A DNA stretch of 64,000 nt from JALORV01 sp963766365 (GCA_963766365.1 CAVXZK010000003.1:186001-250000); one strand, 5' to 3'. Positions 11,467-20,835 are shown, counted from the first letter of the stretch. A program made the numbers and translations. The notes: generated by a model from the sequence alone, not told the origin.

Positions 11467-12713
11467 TGACTGAAGGTGCGCAGCCGCTCGCCGGCATCCG
11501 TGTCGTCGAGTTCACGCACATGGTGATGGGCCCGACCTGCGGCATGATCCTGGCCGATCTCGGCGCGGAGGTCGTCAAGGTCGAGCCGGTCGGCGGCGAC
11601 AACACGCGCAGGTTGATTGGCTCGGGCGCCGGCTTCTTCCCGATGTTCAACCGCAACAAGAGGAGTCTCGCGGTCGATACCAGGGACGCCCGCGGCCGCG
11701 AGATCGTGCTCAAGCTGGTCGCGACCGCAGACATCTTCAGCGAGAACTTCAGGGCCGGCACGATGGCGAAGCTCGGATTCGAGTACGCCTCTCTTGCAAA
11801 GGTGAATCCGCGGCTGATCTACGTGTCGCACAAGGGCTTCCTGCCGGGTCCCTACGCGAACCGTACTGCCTTGGACGAGGTCGTGCAGATGATGGGCGGC
11901 CTTGCGTACATGACCGGTCCCGAGGGGCGGCCACTGCGGGCCGGCAGCAGCGTCAACGACATCATGGGCGGCATGTTCGGTGCCATCGGCGCACTGGCCG
12001 CACTGCACCAGCGTACGCAGACAGGCCGTGGCCAGGATGTGCAGGTCGGGCTCTTCGAAAACAACGTCCTCCTCATGGCGCAGCACATGATGCAGACCTC
12101 GGTCACCGGCAAGCCAGCCGCGCCAATGCCGAGCCGCATTTCCGCGTGGGCCATCTACGACGTGTTCACCGTCAAGGACGGCGGACAGATCTTCCTTGCA
12201 GTGGTCTCCGACACGCAGTGGGCGAGCTTCTGTGACGCGTTTGGTTTCTCGGATCTCAAGGCCGATGACCGGCTTGCAGGCAACAACGACCGCGTACGGG
12301 CCCGCGACTGGATGATGCCGATGCTGCGCGAGCGCCTTGCCGGGAGGTCCGTGCAGGAACTCGGTGCAATGTTCGAGAAGCATGGCCTGCCGCATGCGCC
12401 GATCACACGGCCGCAAGATCTCTTCGACGATCCGCATCTGAACGCGACCGGTGGGCTGGCGACTGTGAAGATTCCGGCGAGTGCCAGCGGTGCCGGTCGC
12501 GAGGTCGAGGCACGTACCCCGCTGCTGCCGTTGGCGCTCGGCGGTGCGCGGCCGCCGGCGCGACGGGGACCGCCGGCGCTCGGTGAGGACAGCATCGAGG
12601 TATTGCGTGGCCTTGGCTATCGTGATGACGAGATCGCTGGACTGCAGTCGGCGGGTGTCATTGCCGCCGCGGGCAGCGGTCGGGCGAGCGACACGGAAGC
12701 CGCAAGCGGCTGA
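11466..12713 (+). CDS. Class III CoA-transferase (CaiB/BaiF family)
   Basis: A 415-residue family III CoA-transferase that moves CoA between carboxylic acids, or acts as an acyl-CoA racemase-type enzyme. The typical N-terminus GIRVVEFTHMVMGPTCGMILADLGAEVVKVE-like segment is present at residues 9-40, and the candidate catalytic aspartate is Asp165 in SSVNDIMGG. The start ATG overlaps the preceding stop (TGATG); an upstream in-frame start inside the hydrolase gene is rejected. The acyl-CoA ligase and hydroxyacyl-CoA-lyase-like genes lie 3-6 kb downstream, hinting at acyl-CoA metabolism. The substrate acid is unknown. Confidence 0.9.
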   Translation: MTEGAQPLAGIRVVEFTHMVMGPTCGMILADLGAEVVKVEPVGGDNTRRLIGSGAGFFPMFNRNKRSLAVDTRDARGREIVLKLVATADIFSENFRAGTMAKLGFEYASLAKVNPRLIYVSHKGFLPGPYANRTALDEVVQMMGGLAYMTGPEGRPLRAGSSVNDIMGGMFGAIGALAALHQRTQTGRGQDVQVGLFENNVLLMAQHMMQTSVTGKPAAPMPSRISAWAIYDVFTVKDGGQIFLAVVSDTQWASFCDAFGFSDLKADDRLAGNNDRVRARDWMMPMLRERLAGRSVQELGAMFEKHGLPHAPITRPQDLFDDPHLNATGGLATVKIPASASGAGREVEARTPLLPLALGGARPPARRGPPALGEDSIEVLRGLGYRDDEIAGLQSAGVIAAAGSGRASDTEAASG

Positions 12714-12724
12714 GCTTGCGAGTC

Positions 12725-13357
12725 ATGCCGTTGACTCCCGAGGAACTGCACCGAATCGCCGCATGCACGCTGGCGCACTACAACGAGCGTGCGGAGGCCT
12801 TCTGGGCCGGGACGCGGGACCACGATGTGAGCCAGAACATTGCGGCGCTGCTGCAGCATGTCGAGGCAGCGCCGCCGCTCGAGCTGCTCGACTTTGGATG
12901 CGGGCCTGGGCGCGACCTCAAGACGTTCAGGTCCCTCGGGCATCACGCGACGGGCCTCGAGGGTTCAGCGCCGTTGGCAGCACTGGCGCGCGCGCATAGC
13001 GGCTGTGAAGTCCTCGAGCAGAACTTCCTCGATCTGCAGTTGCCGGGCAACCGGTTCGACGGCGTATTCGCCAATGCGTCCCTGTTCCACGTGCCGAGTC
13101 AGGCTTTGCCACAAGTCCTGCACGCATTGCACGAGGCACTCAAGCCGAACGGCGTTCTCTTCAGCTCGAACCCGCGCGGCGACGGCCAGGAGGGCTGGAA
13201 TGGCGATCGCTATGGGGTCTTCCACAACTGGGATTCCTGGAGTGACTACATGACCGCCGCCGGGTTCGTGGAACTGGATCACTACTTTCGACCCGCAGGA
13301 TTGCCGCGGGAACAGCAGCCGTGGCTGGCCAGTGTCTGGCGCAAGCCGGGGCCATGA
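12725..13357 (+). CDS. Class I SAM-dependent methyltransferase
   Basis: A 210-residue methyltransferase with a Rossmann fold. SAM motif I reads LLDFGCGPGRDLKTF at about residues 56-70, an acidic residue ends strand 2 (GLEGS), and motif IV FANASLFHVP and the post-motif KPNGVLFSSNP follow. It resembles Tellurite-resistance / UbiE-type small-molecule methyltransferases, but no substrate is evident. The ATG at 12725 is preferred over a TTG nine bases upstream. It lies 11 bases after the CoA-transferase and is convergent with folA. Confidence 0.87.
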   Translation: MPLTPEELHRIAACTLAHYNERAEAFWAGTRDHDVSQNIAALLQHVEAAPPLELLDFGCGPGRDLKTFRSLGHHATGLEGSAPLAALARAHSGCEVLEQNFLDLQLPGNRFDGVFANASLFHVPSQALPQVLHALHEALKPNGVLFSSNPRGDGQEGWNGDRYGVFHNWDSWSDYMTAAGFVELDHYFRPAGLPREQQPWLASVWRKPGP

Positions 13358-13373
13358 ACGGTGCGAATCTGCG

Positions 13374-13868
13374 TCAGTGCCGCACGTACTCCACGAAGTC
13401 GACGGCGAACGGCCGCTCATCGGTACGCGCGTGGTGGTCGCGCGCGGCTTCCCGCCATTGCGCCGGGTCGGGGGCCGGGAAGCGGGTGTCGCCATCGAAG
13501 TCGTGGTCGATCTCCGTGATCAGCAGCCGATCGGCGCGCGCGAGCGCGAGCCGGTAGAGTTCGGCGCCGCCGATGACGAAGGCCTCGGGCGCACCGTCAC
13601 AGAGCCCGAGTGCATCGTCGAGGCTGGTCACCACTTCGGCGCCGGGCGCCATGTACGCCGAGTTGCGCGAGATGACGATGCTGCGTCGGCCCGGCAGAGG
13701 CCGACCGATCGACTCCCAGGTCTTGCGCCCCATGATGATCGGGTGCCCCATCGTCACGCGCTTGAAGTACGCCTGCTCGCCCGGAATCTTCCACGGCATC
13801 GCGTTGTCCTTGCCGATCACGCCGTTGCGGGCGCGGGCGACGATGAGCGTCAGGCGGGGCTGGGTCAT
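13374..13868 (-). CDS. folA: Dihydrofolate reductase
   Basis: A 164-residue NADPH-dependent reductase that turns dihydrofolate into tetrahydrofolate. It has the family landmarks VARARNGVIGKDNAMPWKIP with the substrate-binding acidic position replaced by the usual loop, GRKTWESIGRPLPGR for NADPH binding, and EAFVIGGAELY. The ThyA product dihydrofolate is made by the gene 0.9 kb upstream on the same strand, so the pair is functionally linked although separated by a transporter gene. Start and the transporter stop overlap by four bases (ATGA). Confidence 0.97.
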   Translation of the reverse strand: MTQPRLTLIVARARNGVIGKDNAMPWKIPGEQAYFKRVTMGHPIIMGRKTWESIGRPLPGRRSIVISRNSAYMAPGAEVVTSLDDALGLCDGAPEAFVIGGAELYRLALARADRLLITEIDHDFDGDTRFPAPDPAQWREAARDHHARTDERPFAVDFVEYVRH

Positions 13869-14773
13869 GGCTTGAGCGAGGTCGGCTTGCGGGCGAGCAG
13901 CGTGGCGGCGATCGCCCCGACAACGAAAACGGCGGCGATCCAGTCCTGCCAGCCCGGTATCTCGCCGACGATCCAGGTGGCCGAGAGAATACCGACCAGC
14001 GGCACCGCCATGATCGAAAACGCACTGGCCGTGGCCGGCAGTTCACGCGCCAGCCCGAACCAGATGATCTGCGAGACGCCGTAATTGATCGCAAAGCTCC
14101 AGATCAGCGCCGCCCACATCGGGGCCGAAAAGTTCCAGGTCGGAAACGGCTCGCTCACGCCAGCGACAACCCAGAAGGCCGCGCTCGACAGCAGCATCAT
14201 CCACACGGTGATCACCGGCGTCGGCAGTGCTAGCCGGCTGCGGCGCATCAGGATCGTGCCCAGTGCCCACGACACGGCGGCCAGCTGCATCCAGAGGATG
14301 CCGAGCGGGTTGCCCGCGAGCGTAAGAAACTCGTCGCCGAGCAGCAGCAGGATCGCCGTCATGACACAGAGGGCGGCCCAGGCAATGCGCGGTGTCAGTC
14401 GCCCGTTGAAGAAGACGATCGACAGCAGCACGGTCCAGACCGGCATAGTGAAGCCGAGGATCGCCGCACGGCCGGAAGCCAGCGCGTGCACTCCGAGGAT
14501 CGAGAAGAAGTGCCAGCCGAAGATGTTCGTGACGGTCAGGCCCGCCATGGCCGGCCACGCACTGCGTGGCAGGCGCATGTCCTGGCCGCGTGCCGCATAG
14601 AATGCGAACAGCAGCAGCGCGCCGCCCGTCATCGTCACCGCGCGGAAGTAAAGCGGGGTGAGTTCCCGCAGCGAGAACTTCATCACGGGCCAGTTGAGGC
14701 CCCACATCAGCGTGAGCGCCGCCAGCCCGAGCAGCGCGTGGCCGCGGAGCGCCGGGCCAGGACCGGTTGCCAT
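13865..14773 (-). CDS. DMT-superfamily transporter (EamA family)
   Basis: A 302-residue inner-membrane protein with about ten hydrophobic helices arranged as two EamA repeats. The first repeat begins at GHALLGLAALTLMWGLNWPV and the second around residue 155 (LAAVSWALGTILMRRSR). Members export amino acids, metabolites or drugs; the substrate here is not visible. It lies between thyA and folA, overlaps folA by four bases and follows thyA by nine, so the three are very likely one operon. Confidence 0.88.
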   Translation of the reverse strand: MATGPGPALRGHALLGLAALTLMWGLNWPVMKFSLRELTPLYFRAVTMTGGALLLFAFYAARGQDMRLPRSAWPAMAGLTVTNIFGWHFFSILGVHALASGRAAILGFTMPVWTVLLSIVFFNGRLTPRIAWAALCVMTAILLLLGDEFLTLAGNPLGILWMQLAAVSWALGTILMRRSRLALPTPVITVWMMLLSSAAFWVVAGVSEPFPTWNFSAPMWAALIWSFAINYGVSQIIWFGLARELPATASAFSIMAVPLVGILSATWIVGEIPGWQDWIAAVFVVGAIAATLLARKPTSLKP

Positions 14774-14782
14774 GGTCAGGCC

Positions 14783-15577
14783 CTAGACCGCAACCGGCGC
14801 CTTGATGTGCGGGTGCGGGTCGTAGTCGACGATCTCGAAGTCGTCGAACGTGTAGTCGGAGATCGACGAGGGCCGGCGCCCGATCCTGAGGTGCGGATAG
14901 GGGCGGGGCTCGCGCGCCAGCTGCTCCTGCACCTGGTCGAAGTGGTTACTGTAGATGTGGCAGTCGCCACCGGTCCAGACGAAGTCACCGACGCCCAGAT
15001 CGCACTGCTGCGCCACCATGTGCGTCAGCAGCGAGTAACTGGCGATGTTGAATGGCACGCCGAGGAAGATGTCGCAGCTGCGCTGGTACAGCTGGCAGCT
15101 CAGCTTTCCCTCCGCGACGTAGAACTGGAACAGCAGGTGACACGGCGGCAGCGCCATCTTCGGAATGTCGCTGACGTTCCAGGCCGAAACGAGCAGCCGG
15201 CGCGAGTCCGGATTCGACTTGATCTCGCGCATCACCTGGGAGATCTGGTCGATCGAGCCGCCGTCGGGTGTCGGCCACGACCGCCACTGCACGCCATACA
15301 CCGGTCCGAGTTCGCCGTCCTCGCGCGCCCACTCATCCCAGATCGTGACCTTGTTGTCGTGCAGGTACTTGACGTTGCTCGAGCCCTGCAGGAACCACAA
15401 CAGCTCGTGAATGATCGAGCGCAGGTGCAGCTTCTTGGTCGTGACCAGCGGGAAACCCTCGCCAAGATCAAAGCGCATCTGGTAGCCGAACCAGGAACGA
15501 GTACCGGTGCCGGTCCTGTCGGCCTTGACCGTGCCATGTTCGAACACATGGCGCATGAAGTCTTCGTATTGGCGCAT
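14783..15577 (-). CDS. thyA: Thymidylate synthase
   Basis: A 264-residue classical ThyA that methylates dUMP to dTMP using 5,10-methylene-THF, leaving dihydrofolate. The catalytic cysteine is in LPPCH, the phosphate-binding arginine pair is in DSRRLLVSAWN, and the QRSCDIFLGVPFNIASY signature is complete. The first ATG matches the usual family N-terminus (MRQYEDFMRHV). There is no Shine-Dalgarno site: six C residues separate the ATG from a TAGAAT box, which suggests a leaderless transcript. It heads the thyA-DMT-folA operon. Confidence 0.97.
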   Translation of the reverse strand: MRQYEDFMRHVFEHGTVKADRTGTGTRSWFGYQMRFDLGEGFPLVTTKKLHLRSIIHELLWFLQGSSNVKYLHDNKVTIWDEWAREDGELGPVYGVQWRSWPTPDGGSIDQISQVMREIKSNPDSRRLLVSAWNVSDIPKMALPPCHLLFQFYVAEGKLSCQLYQRSCDIFLGVPFNIASYSLLTHMVAQQCDLGVGDFVWTGGDCHIYSNHFDQVQEQLAREPRPYPHLRIGRRPSSISDYTFDDFEIVDYDPHPHIKAPVAV

Positions 15578-15583
15578 GGGGGG

Positions 15584-15589
15584 ATTCTA
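15584..15589 (-). promoter_or_regulatory. -10 box of a leaderless thyA promoter
   Basis: TAGAAT on the minus strand lies exactly six bases before the thyA ATG, so transcription would start at or next to the A of the start codon. The intervening bases are all C, so no ribosome binding site exists. Five of six bases match the sigma70 -10 consensus; no clear -35 is seen. Confidence 0.5.
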
Positions 15590-15715
15590 TCGGGCCGCGG
15601 CCGCGTTTCCCGCGGCGCAGCAATAGAGTGCGCCACCAGTGGTCGCTGCACGCCGCTTGCAGTAGGCTGCGCCACCGCGCCAGGCGGGCGAAACAGAGCA
15701 CACCACGGGGGAGAC

Positions 15716-17392
15716 ATGAGCGAGAACCGGCTGATACTGGACTACGTCCTCGACCACGAGGCAAAACTCGGTGATCGCGTCTACATGACGCAGCCGATCG
15801 GCAACAACCAGGTCACGGACTACACCTGGGCGCAGGCGGTGGACCAGTCACGCCGCATGGCGGCGCACCTGCAGAGCCTCGGCTATCCGCAGGGCACGCG
15901 CATCGCCATCCTGTCGAAGAACTGCGCTCACTTCATCATGGCCGAGCTGGCCATCTGGATGGCGGGTTACACGACCGTGGCGATCTTCCCGACCGAGACC
16001 GCCGAGACCATCAACTACGTGCTGACCCACAGCGAATCGAGCCTGCTCTTCGTTGGCAAGCTTGACACCTGGCCGCATCAGCAGCCGGGCGTGCCCAAGG
16101 GGCTGCCGTGCATCGCGTTTCCGCTGGCGCCGAAGACCGACTTCGACACCTGGGACGCGATTGTCGCCCGCACTTCGCCGCTCGCCGGCAAGCCGTCGCG
16201 AAAGGCCGATGAGCTGGCTATGCTGATCTACACCTCCGGCTCGACCGGGACGCCCAAGGGCGTAATGATCCGCTTCGACGCGTTCACGCGCGCCGGCGAA
16301 GGCAGCTCAGACGTAGTGCAGCGTCTTGTCGGCGGTACGGACAACCGCATGCTGTCGTACCTGCCGCTGGCGCACAGCTTCGAGCGCACGTGGGCCGAGG
16401 GAGCGTCGCTGGTCAATGGGGGGCTGCACCTGTTCTTCGCCGAGTCCCTCGACACCTTCCTGCAGGACCTGCAGCGCACCAGGCCGACCTTGTTCCTCTC
16501 GGTGCCCAGGTTGTGGTTGAAGTTCCAGCAGGGCGTCTTCGCGAAGATGCCGCCCGCCAAGCTCGACCGGCTGCTCGGCATTCCGATCCTCGGCAAGATT
16601 GTCGCGAAGAAGGTGCGTGCCGGGCTCGGGCTTGATCAGGTGAAGTTGGCGGGCAGCGGATCGGCGCCGATCCCGCCCGGCCTGATCGACTGGTACCGGC
16701 GCATCGGCTTGCCCCTGTACGAGGGTTACGGCATGACCGAAGACAGCTCGTACTCGCACATGTCGGACGTCGAGCACAACGCTCCCGGCTACGTCGGCGT
16801 GCCCTTGCCCGGCGTGCAGGTGCGCATCAGCGACGAGGGCGAAATCCTGATCAAGTCCCCGGGACAGTGCAGCGGCTATTACAAGCAGCCGGAGTTGACC
16901 GCGGAGTCGTTCACCGAGGATGGCTTCTTCCGCACGGGGGACCTCGGCGAGCGCCGCCCCGACGGCCTGCTGAAGCTGACGGGCCGCGCCAAGGAGTTGT
17001 TCAAGACGGCGAAGGGCAAGTACGTCGCCCCGGCGCCGATCGAGAACCGCATCAACGCCCATCCGATGGTGGAACTGTCGCTGGTATCGGGGGTCGGCCA
17101 GCCGGCCGCCTACGCGATGGTGATCCTGGCAGAGCACTTGCGGCCGCGCATGAAGGAGGCGGAGTTGCGCGCTCAGGTCGAGGCGGAGATGCACCAGCTT
17201 CTGCAGGAGATCAATGCCGCGGTGTCTGACCATGAGCAACTGCACATGATCGTCGTCGCGCAGGATCCCTGGTCGATCGAGAACGGCTTCCTGACCCCAA
17301 CGATGAAGGTCAGGCGCGGCCGCATCGAGAAGGCCATGGAGCCGCACGTGGAAAGCTGGTACGCCACCAAGCGGCGCGTGCACTGGCATTGA
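15716..17392 (+). CDS. Long-chain acyl-CoA ligase (AMP-forming)
   Basis: A 558-residue adenylate-forming enzyme that activates fatty acids to acyl-CoA through an acyl-AMP. The P-loop YTSGSTGTPKGVM sits near residue 170, YEGYGMTEDSSY is the aromatic A5 motif, FRTGDLGERRPDGLLKLTGR covers A7-A8, and MKVRRGRIEKAM holds the catalytic C-terminal lysine. The sequence resembles the FadD15 / eukaryotic ACSL-like group. A GGGGGAGAC site precedes the ATG; the in-frame open stretch upstream is antisense to thyA and the transporter. The next gene starts seven bases after the stop. Confidence 0.93.
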   Translation: MSENRLILDYVLDHEAKLGDRVYMTQPIGNNQVTDYTWAQAVDQSRRMAAHLQSLGYPQGTRIAILSKNCAHFIMAELAIWMAGYTTVAIFPTETAETINYVLTHSESSLLFVGKLDTWPHQQPGVPKGLPCIAFPLAPKTDFDTWDAIVARTSPLAGKPSRKADELAMLIYTSGSTGTPKGVMIRFDAFTRAGEGSSDVVQRLVGGTDNRMLSYLPLAHSFERTWAEGASLVNGGLHLFFAESLDTFLQDLQRTRPTLFLSVPRLWLKFQQGVFAKMPPAKLDRLLGIPILGKIVAKKVRAGLGLDQVKLAGSGSAPIPPGLIDWYRRIGLPLYEGYGMTEDSSYSHMSDVEHNAPGYVGVPLPGVQVRISDEGEILIKSPGQCSGYYKQPELTAESFTEDGFFRTGDLGERRPDGLLKLTGRAKELFKTAKGKYVAPAPIENRINAHPMVELSLVSGVGQPAAYAMVILAEHLRPRMKEAELRAQVEAEMHQLLQEINAAVSDHEQLHMIVVAQDPWSIENGFLTPTMKVRRGRIEKAMEPHVESWYATKRRVHWH

Positions 17393-17398
17393 CGAGGG

Positions 17399-19150
17399 AT
17401 GGACAGCAAGCCGCTGCCTGCGCGCCATGGAGGTGACCGGGTAGCCGAAGTGCTGCACGCGCACGGCGTGCGCTTTGTCTTCACGCTGTGCGGCGGGCAC
17501 ATCTCACCGATTCTGGCGGCTGCCAAGGCGCGCGGTGTCCGCATCGTCGACACACGGCACGAGGCCACGGCGGTATTCGCCGCGGACGCCTACGCACGCG
17601 TCACCGGTCGCCCGGGAGTCGCGGCCGTCACCGCGGGCCCCGGACTGACCAACACGATCACGGCCCTGAAAAACGCACAGCTGGCGCAGAGCCCGGTGGT
17701 GCTGATCGGCGGCGGAGCGCCGACCGCACTGCAGGGCCGCGGAGCGCTGCAGGACATCGATCAGCGCTCACTGGTCGCGCCGCACGTCAAGCAGGTGGCG
17801 CAGGTCAAGCGCGTGCGCGACCTGGGGCCGGCGATGAACGAAGCCCTGAGTGTCGCGGCGAGCGGCGTGCCGGGCCCGGTGTTCGTCGAATGCCCCGTCG
17901 ACCTGCTGTACGACGAGACGTTGATCCGGCAGTGGTACGCCGATGCCGCGGGCAAGGGCAAGGCGATCGGCGATCGGCTGCTGCGCTGGTACCTGAACCG
18001 TCATGCGTCGCGCATGTTCGCGGGCGCGGATACGGGCGGCACGCCGGCCGTGATCCACGTTGAAGCACCGCGCGCACCCGAAGCATCGATCGCGCGTGCG
18101 GCGGAAGCGCTGGCCAGGGCCGAACGGCCGTTGTTCGTCATCGGCAGTCAGGCACTGCTGATGGCTGATCACGCACCCGCGATCGCGGAGGCGGTCACCC
18201 GGCTCGGGATTCCGGTGTACCTCTCCGGCATGGCGCGTGGCCTGCTGGGCAGCAGTCATCCGCTGCAGATGCGCCATGCGCGCCGCAATGCGCTGCGCGA
18301 ATCGGACTGCGTGCTGCTGGCCGGCGTGCCATGCGACTTCCGCCTGGACTACGGCCGTCATGTGCGCCGCTCGGCCACGCTGATCGCGGCGAATCGCAGC
18401 GCGAAGGACGCGCGCATGAATCGCCGACCGACAGTCGCGGCGATCGGCGATGCCGGCCTGACGCTGGAAGCCCTGGCGCAGCGGCTTGGCGCGCGCGCGC
18501 AACGCCCTGAGTGGATTGCGCTGGTGCGTGCGCGCGACGAGGCGCGCGAACGCGAGATCGATGCGCAGGCCGTGACGGCCGGCGAGCACGTGAATCCAAT
18601 CGCTTTCTTCCGCGCGCTCGATCGGGTGGCTGGACCCAACGCGGTCATGGTTGCCGATGGCGGCGATTTCGTGGCGACGGCGTCCTACATCGTCCGCCCG
18701 CGTGGCCCGCTGACCTGGCTGGACCCCGGCGCTTTTGGCACGCTGGGCGTCGGTGCCGGCTTTGCGCTGGGTGCGCAGGTCGCGCGGCCGCAGGACGAGG
18801 TCTGGCTGATCTGGGGCGATGGTGCCAGCGGTTACGGCCTCGTTGAGTTCGACACGTTCGTGCGCCACGGCAAGCCGGTCATTGCCGTGGTCGGTAACGA
18901 CGCCAGCTGGGCGCAGATCGCGCGCGAACAGGTCAAGATGCTCAACGACGATGTCGGCACCGTGCTGGCGCGCAGCGACTACCACGCCGTGGTGCAGGGA
19001 TTCGGCGCGGCTGGCCTGGTCATCAGAAACGTTGGCGAGGTCGAGCCGGTGCTGCAGCAGGCCCGTGAGATCGCGCGCAGCGGCAAACCGGTGCTGGTCA
19101 ACGTCTGGCTCGATCGCACCGACTTCCGCGAGGGTTCGATTTCGATGTGA
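17399..19150 (+). CDS. Thiamine diphosphate enzyme, 2-hydroxyacyl-CoA lyase / ILVBL-like
   Basis: A 583-residue three-domain ThDP enzyme of the acetolactate synthase superfamily. The cofactor-activating glutamate is in DTRHEATAVFAADAYAR near residue 58, and the metal/diphosphate motif runs from GDGASGYG to VVGND near residues 475-505. The CGGHISPILAAAK opening and the overall pattern resemble the ILVBL/HACL2 group, which cleaves 2-hydroxyacyl-CoAs, rather than biosynthetic IlvB (no ilvN gene follows). The acyl-CoA ligase six bases upstream supports an acyl-CoA substrate. An alternative is another ThDP lyase or oxidase; the fold is certain, the substrate is inferred. Confidence 0.8.
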   Translation: MDSKPLPARHGGDRVAEVLHAHGVRFVFTLCGGHISPILAAAKARGVRIVDTRHEATAVFAADAYARVTGRPGVAAVTAGPGLTNTITALKNAQLAQSPVVLIGGGAPTALQGRGALQDIDQRSLVAPHVKQVAQVKRVRDLGPAMNEALSVAASGVPGPVFVECPVDLLYDETLIRQWYADAAGKGKAIGDRLLRWYLNRHASRMFAGADTGGTPAVIHVEAPRAPEASIARAAEALARAERPLFVIGSQALLMADHAPAIAEAVTRLGIPVYLSGMARGLLGSSHPLQMRHARRNALRESDCVLLAGVPCDFRLDYGRHVRRSATLIAANRSAKDARMNRRPTVAAIGDAGLTLEALAQRLGARAQRPEWIALVRARDEAREREIDAQAVTAGEHVNPIAFFRALDRVAGPNAVMVADGGDFVATASYIVRPRGPLTWLDPGAFGTLGVGAGFALGAQVARPQDEVWLIWGDGASGYGLVEFDTFVRHGKPVIAVVGNDASWAQIAREQVKMLNDDVGTVLARSDYHAVVQGFGAAGLVIRNVGEVEPVLQQAREIARSGKPVLVNVWLDRTDFREGSISM

Positions 19151-19194
19151 CCGGGCCGCCTCAGCCGCTGACCGCGGAACCGGGCGGCGACGGG

Positions 19195-19869
19195 TTACGT
19201 TCCTCCCGCGAGCGCGATCCGCCTGCGCAATTGCTCGGCAGTGGCTTGATCGCCGGCCTTCTCCGCGAGCGCCAGCTGCACCCCGAGCCATGCCAGCAGC
19301 GGCCGCCGCCATCCCTGGGCCGAGGCGGTGTCGACAGCGAGTGCGATAGCCGCAGGGTTCGTGCGGCCGCCCTGGAACAACACTCCGGTGGCGACAAGCC
19401 GGGACAGCGGATCGTCAACGGCCTTCAGCGCCGTCAGCGCCGCATCGCTGCCAAGGCCGGCCGTCGCGACGCGCCGATACTGTTCCGGCAGTAGTGCAAT
19501 GTCCTGTGGCTGCACGCGGTTGGCGAGGAAGTCGGCGTACGCGCGCTCGGAGGCTGTTGCATCAGATCGCAGCTTCTCGAACCCTTCGCACGGCTGGACA
19601 TCGAGACTGGCGACGCGCACCGCGCAGCGTGTGAGTTCGGCCAGCGCGACCTGGTCCGCGCGGCCCGTGCTGGCGAGTTCACGGCGGGCGAGATCGAATT
19701 CGACATTCGCGATCCGGGTGTCACCCGCCAGATACGCGGCGACGGCGCGATCGAGCGCCGCCTTGGCGTTTGTCTGCCAGTCCGGCGCCGAAGGGCCGGT
19801 GCTGCAGGCGGCGAGCAGCAGCACCAGGGATCCCACGCTGCAGTACGCGAAGCGCATGAAGCCGGTCAT
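19195..19869 (-). CDS. Putative lipoprotein of the MCE locus
   Basis: A 224-residue protein with a lipoprotein signal: hydrophobic residues 8-20 and the lipobox LAAC, giving lipidated Cys22. The rest is helical and alanine-rich, with two internal cysteines and no recognised domain; helical repeats reminiscent of TPRs are possible. The start ATG overlaps the stop of the MCE gene (19866-19869), so it belongs to that transport operon and may act as the outer-membrane or periplasmic auxiliary lipoprotein. Function otherwise unknown. Confidence 0.75.
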   Translation of the reverse strand: MTGFMRFAYCSVGSLVLLLAACSTGPSAPDWQTNAKAALDRAVAAYLAGDTRIANVEFDLARRELASTGRADQVALAELTRCAVRVASLDVQPCEGFEKLRSDATASERAYADFLANRVQPQDIALLPEQYRRVATAGLGSDAALTALKAVDDPLSRLVATGVLFQGGRTNPAAIALAVDTASAQGWRRPLLAWLGVQLALAEKAGDQATAEQLRRRIALAGGT

Positions 19870-20825
19870 GGCAACTTGATCTCCGCGGGTTTCGCGAACG
19901 GCCAGCGACGGTTGACCTCGTCGATCATCCCGCTCACCTTGCGCAGGTTGGCATCGATCTCGGCACGCAACGCGGCGAGGTCAGTCGAGGCGGCGCGCGC
20001 ATTGCCCGCGATGGCCTGCGCGTCGACCAGGATCGCATCGACCTTCTTGAGGCTTTCGCGGGCCTCCAGAAGAGCAGCGTTCAACTGGACGATGGCAGCG
20101 CGCGCCTCCGGCATCAGGCCTTCGGCGCCGAAGACCTGCTGGTCAGCCTTGGCGGCGAGGCCATCGATGCGCGCCAGCAGCGCATTCGTTCGATCCAGCG
20201 TCACGACCAGTTTCTGTGCGTCGGCGTCATTGCCAAACAGCACGCCGAGCGCGCCGCGCGGCCCCTTGATCCGCTCGGTTGCGCTTTGCACGTTGCCCAG
20301 CGTGCCGGCCAGGGCCGAGTCGGCGCTCGTGAGTTGCGTCAGGTTGCGGATCAGATCGCGCGTCTCGGATACCAGCCGGGGGATCTCGGCAGTCGCATCG
20401 CCCACCAGAACCCGTCGCTCGGCGCCGGCAGGCAGCGGCGGATCACTCAGGACGCCACTGAAGGCGCGCAGGTTGGTGTTGCCGAGCAGGCCACGCGTCA
20501 GGGTGAACACGCTTGATTCACGCAGCCAGCGCGCGTCCTTGTCCGGTACGTCGATGAGGATGCGCGTGGTGCCGTCGGCGGACAGTTCGATGCCACGGAC
20601 ACGGCCGATCGGGAAGCCGGCGAACGTGAGGTCCATGCCGACCGAGACGCCTTCCGCGTCGTCGGACAGCAGCACAAGCCGCTGCGAGGGTTCGAAGACA
20701 CCGCGCGCATAGAGCAGGTACGCCGCCGACGCAGTGAACAGCAGCACCAGGAGCCCCACCAGCAAAGCGGCACGGAACTCGAGTGATTCGGAGGTTCGCG
20801 ACCCAGGGGTTCGTTCGTGGCTCAT
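19866..20825 (-). CDS. MlaD-type MCE-domain protein
   Basis: A 319-residue periplasmic lipid-transfer subunit. One membrane helix (about residues 18-40, AALLVGLLVLLF) is followed by a single MCE domain with the typical GVSVGMDLTFAGFPIGRV segment near residues 60-77, then a long alpha-helical C-terminal part with heptad-like pattern that could form the tunnel or needle of a hexamer. It lies ten bases after the permease gene and overlaps the lipoprotein gene by four bases. MCE proteins carry phospholipids or hydrophobic compounds across the periplasm. Single-MCE and helix-rich structure is closest to MlaD/Ttg2C-like proteins. Confidence 0.88.
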   Translation of the reverse strand: MSHERTPGSRTSESLEFRAALLVGLLVLLFTASAAYLLYARGVFEPSQRLVLLSDDAEGVSVGMDLTFAGFPIGRVRGIELSADGTTRILIDVPDKDARWLRESSVFTLTRGLLGNTNLRAFSGVLSDPPLPAGAERRVLVGDATAEIPRLVSETRDLIRNLTQLTSADSALAGTLGNVQSATERIKGPRGALGVLFGNDADAQKLVVTLDRTNALLARIDGLAAKADQQVFGAEGLMPEARAAIVQLNAALLEARESLKKVDAILVDAQAIAGNARAASTDLAALRAEIDANLRKVSGMIDEVNRRWPFAKPAEIKLP

Positions 20826-20835
20826 GGTGACGGCT

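Noticed and set aside
14486..15715. Long in-frame extension upstream of the acyl-CoA ligase
   Set aside because: It is antisense to thyA and the DMT transporter, has no family similarity, and the family N-terminus with a ribosome binding site begins at 15716.
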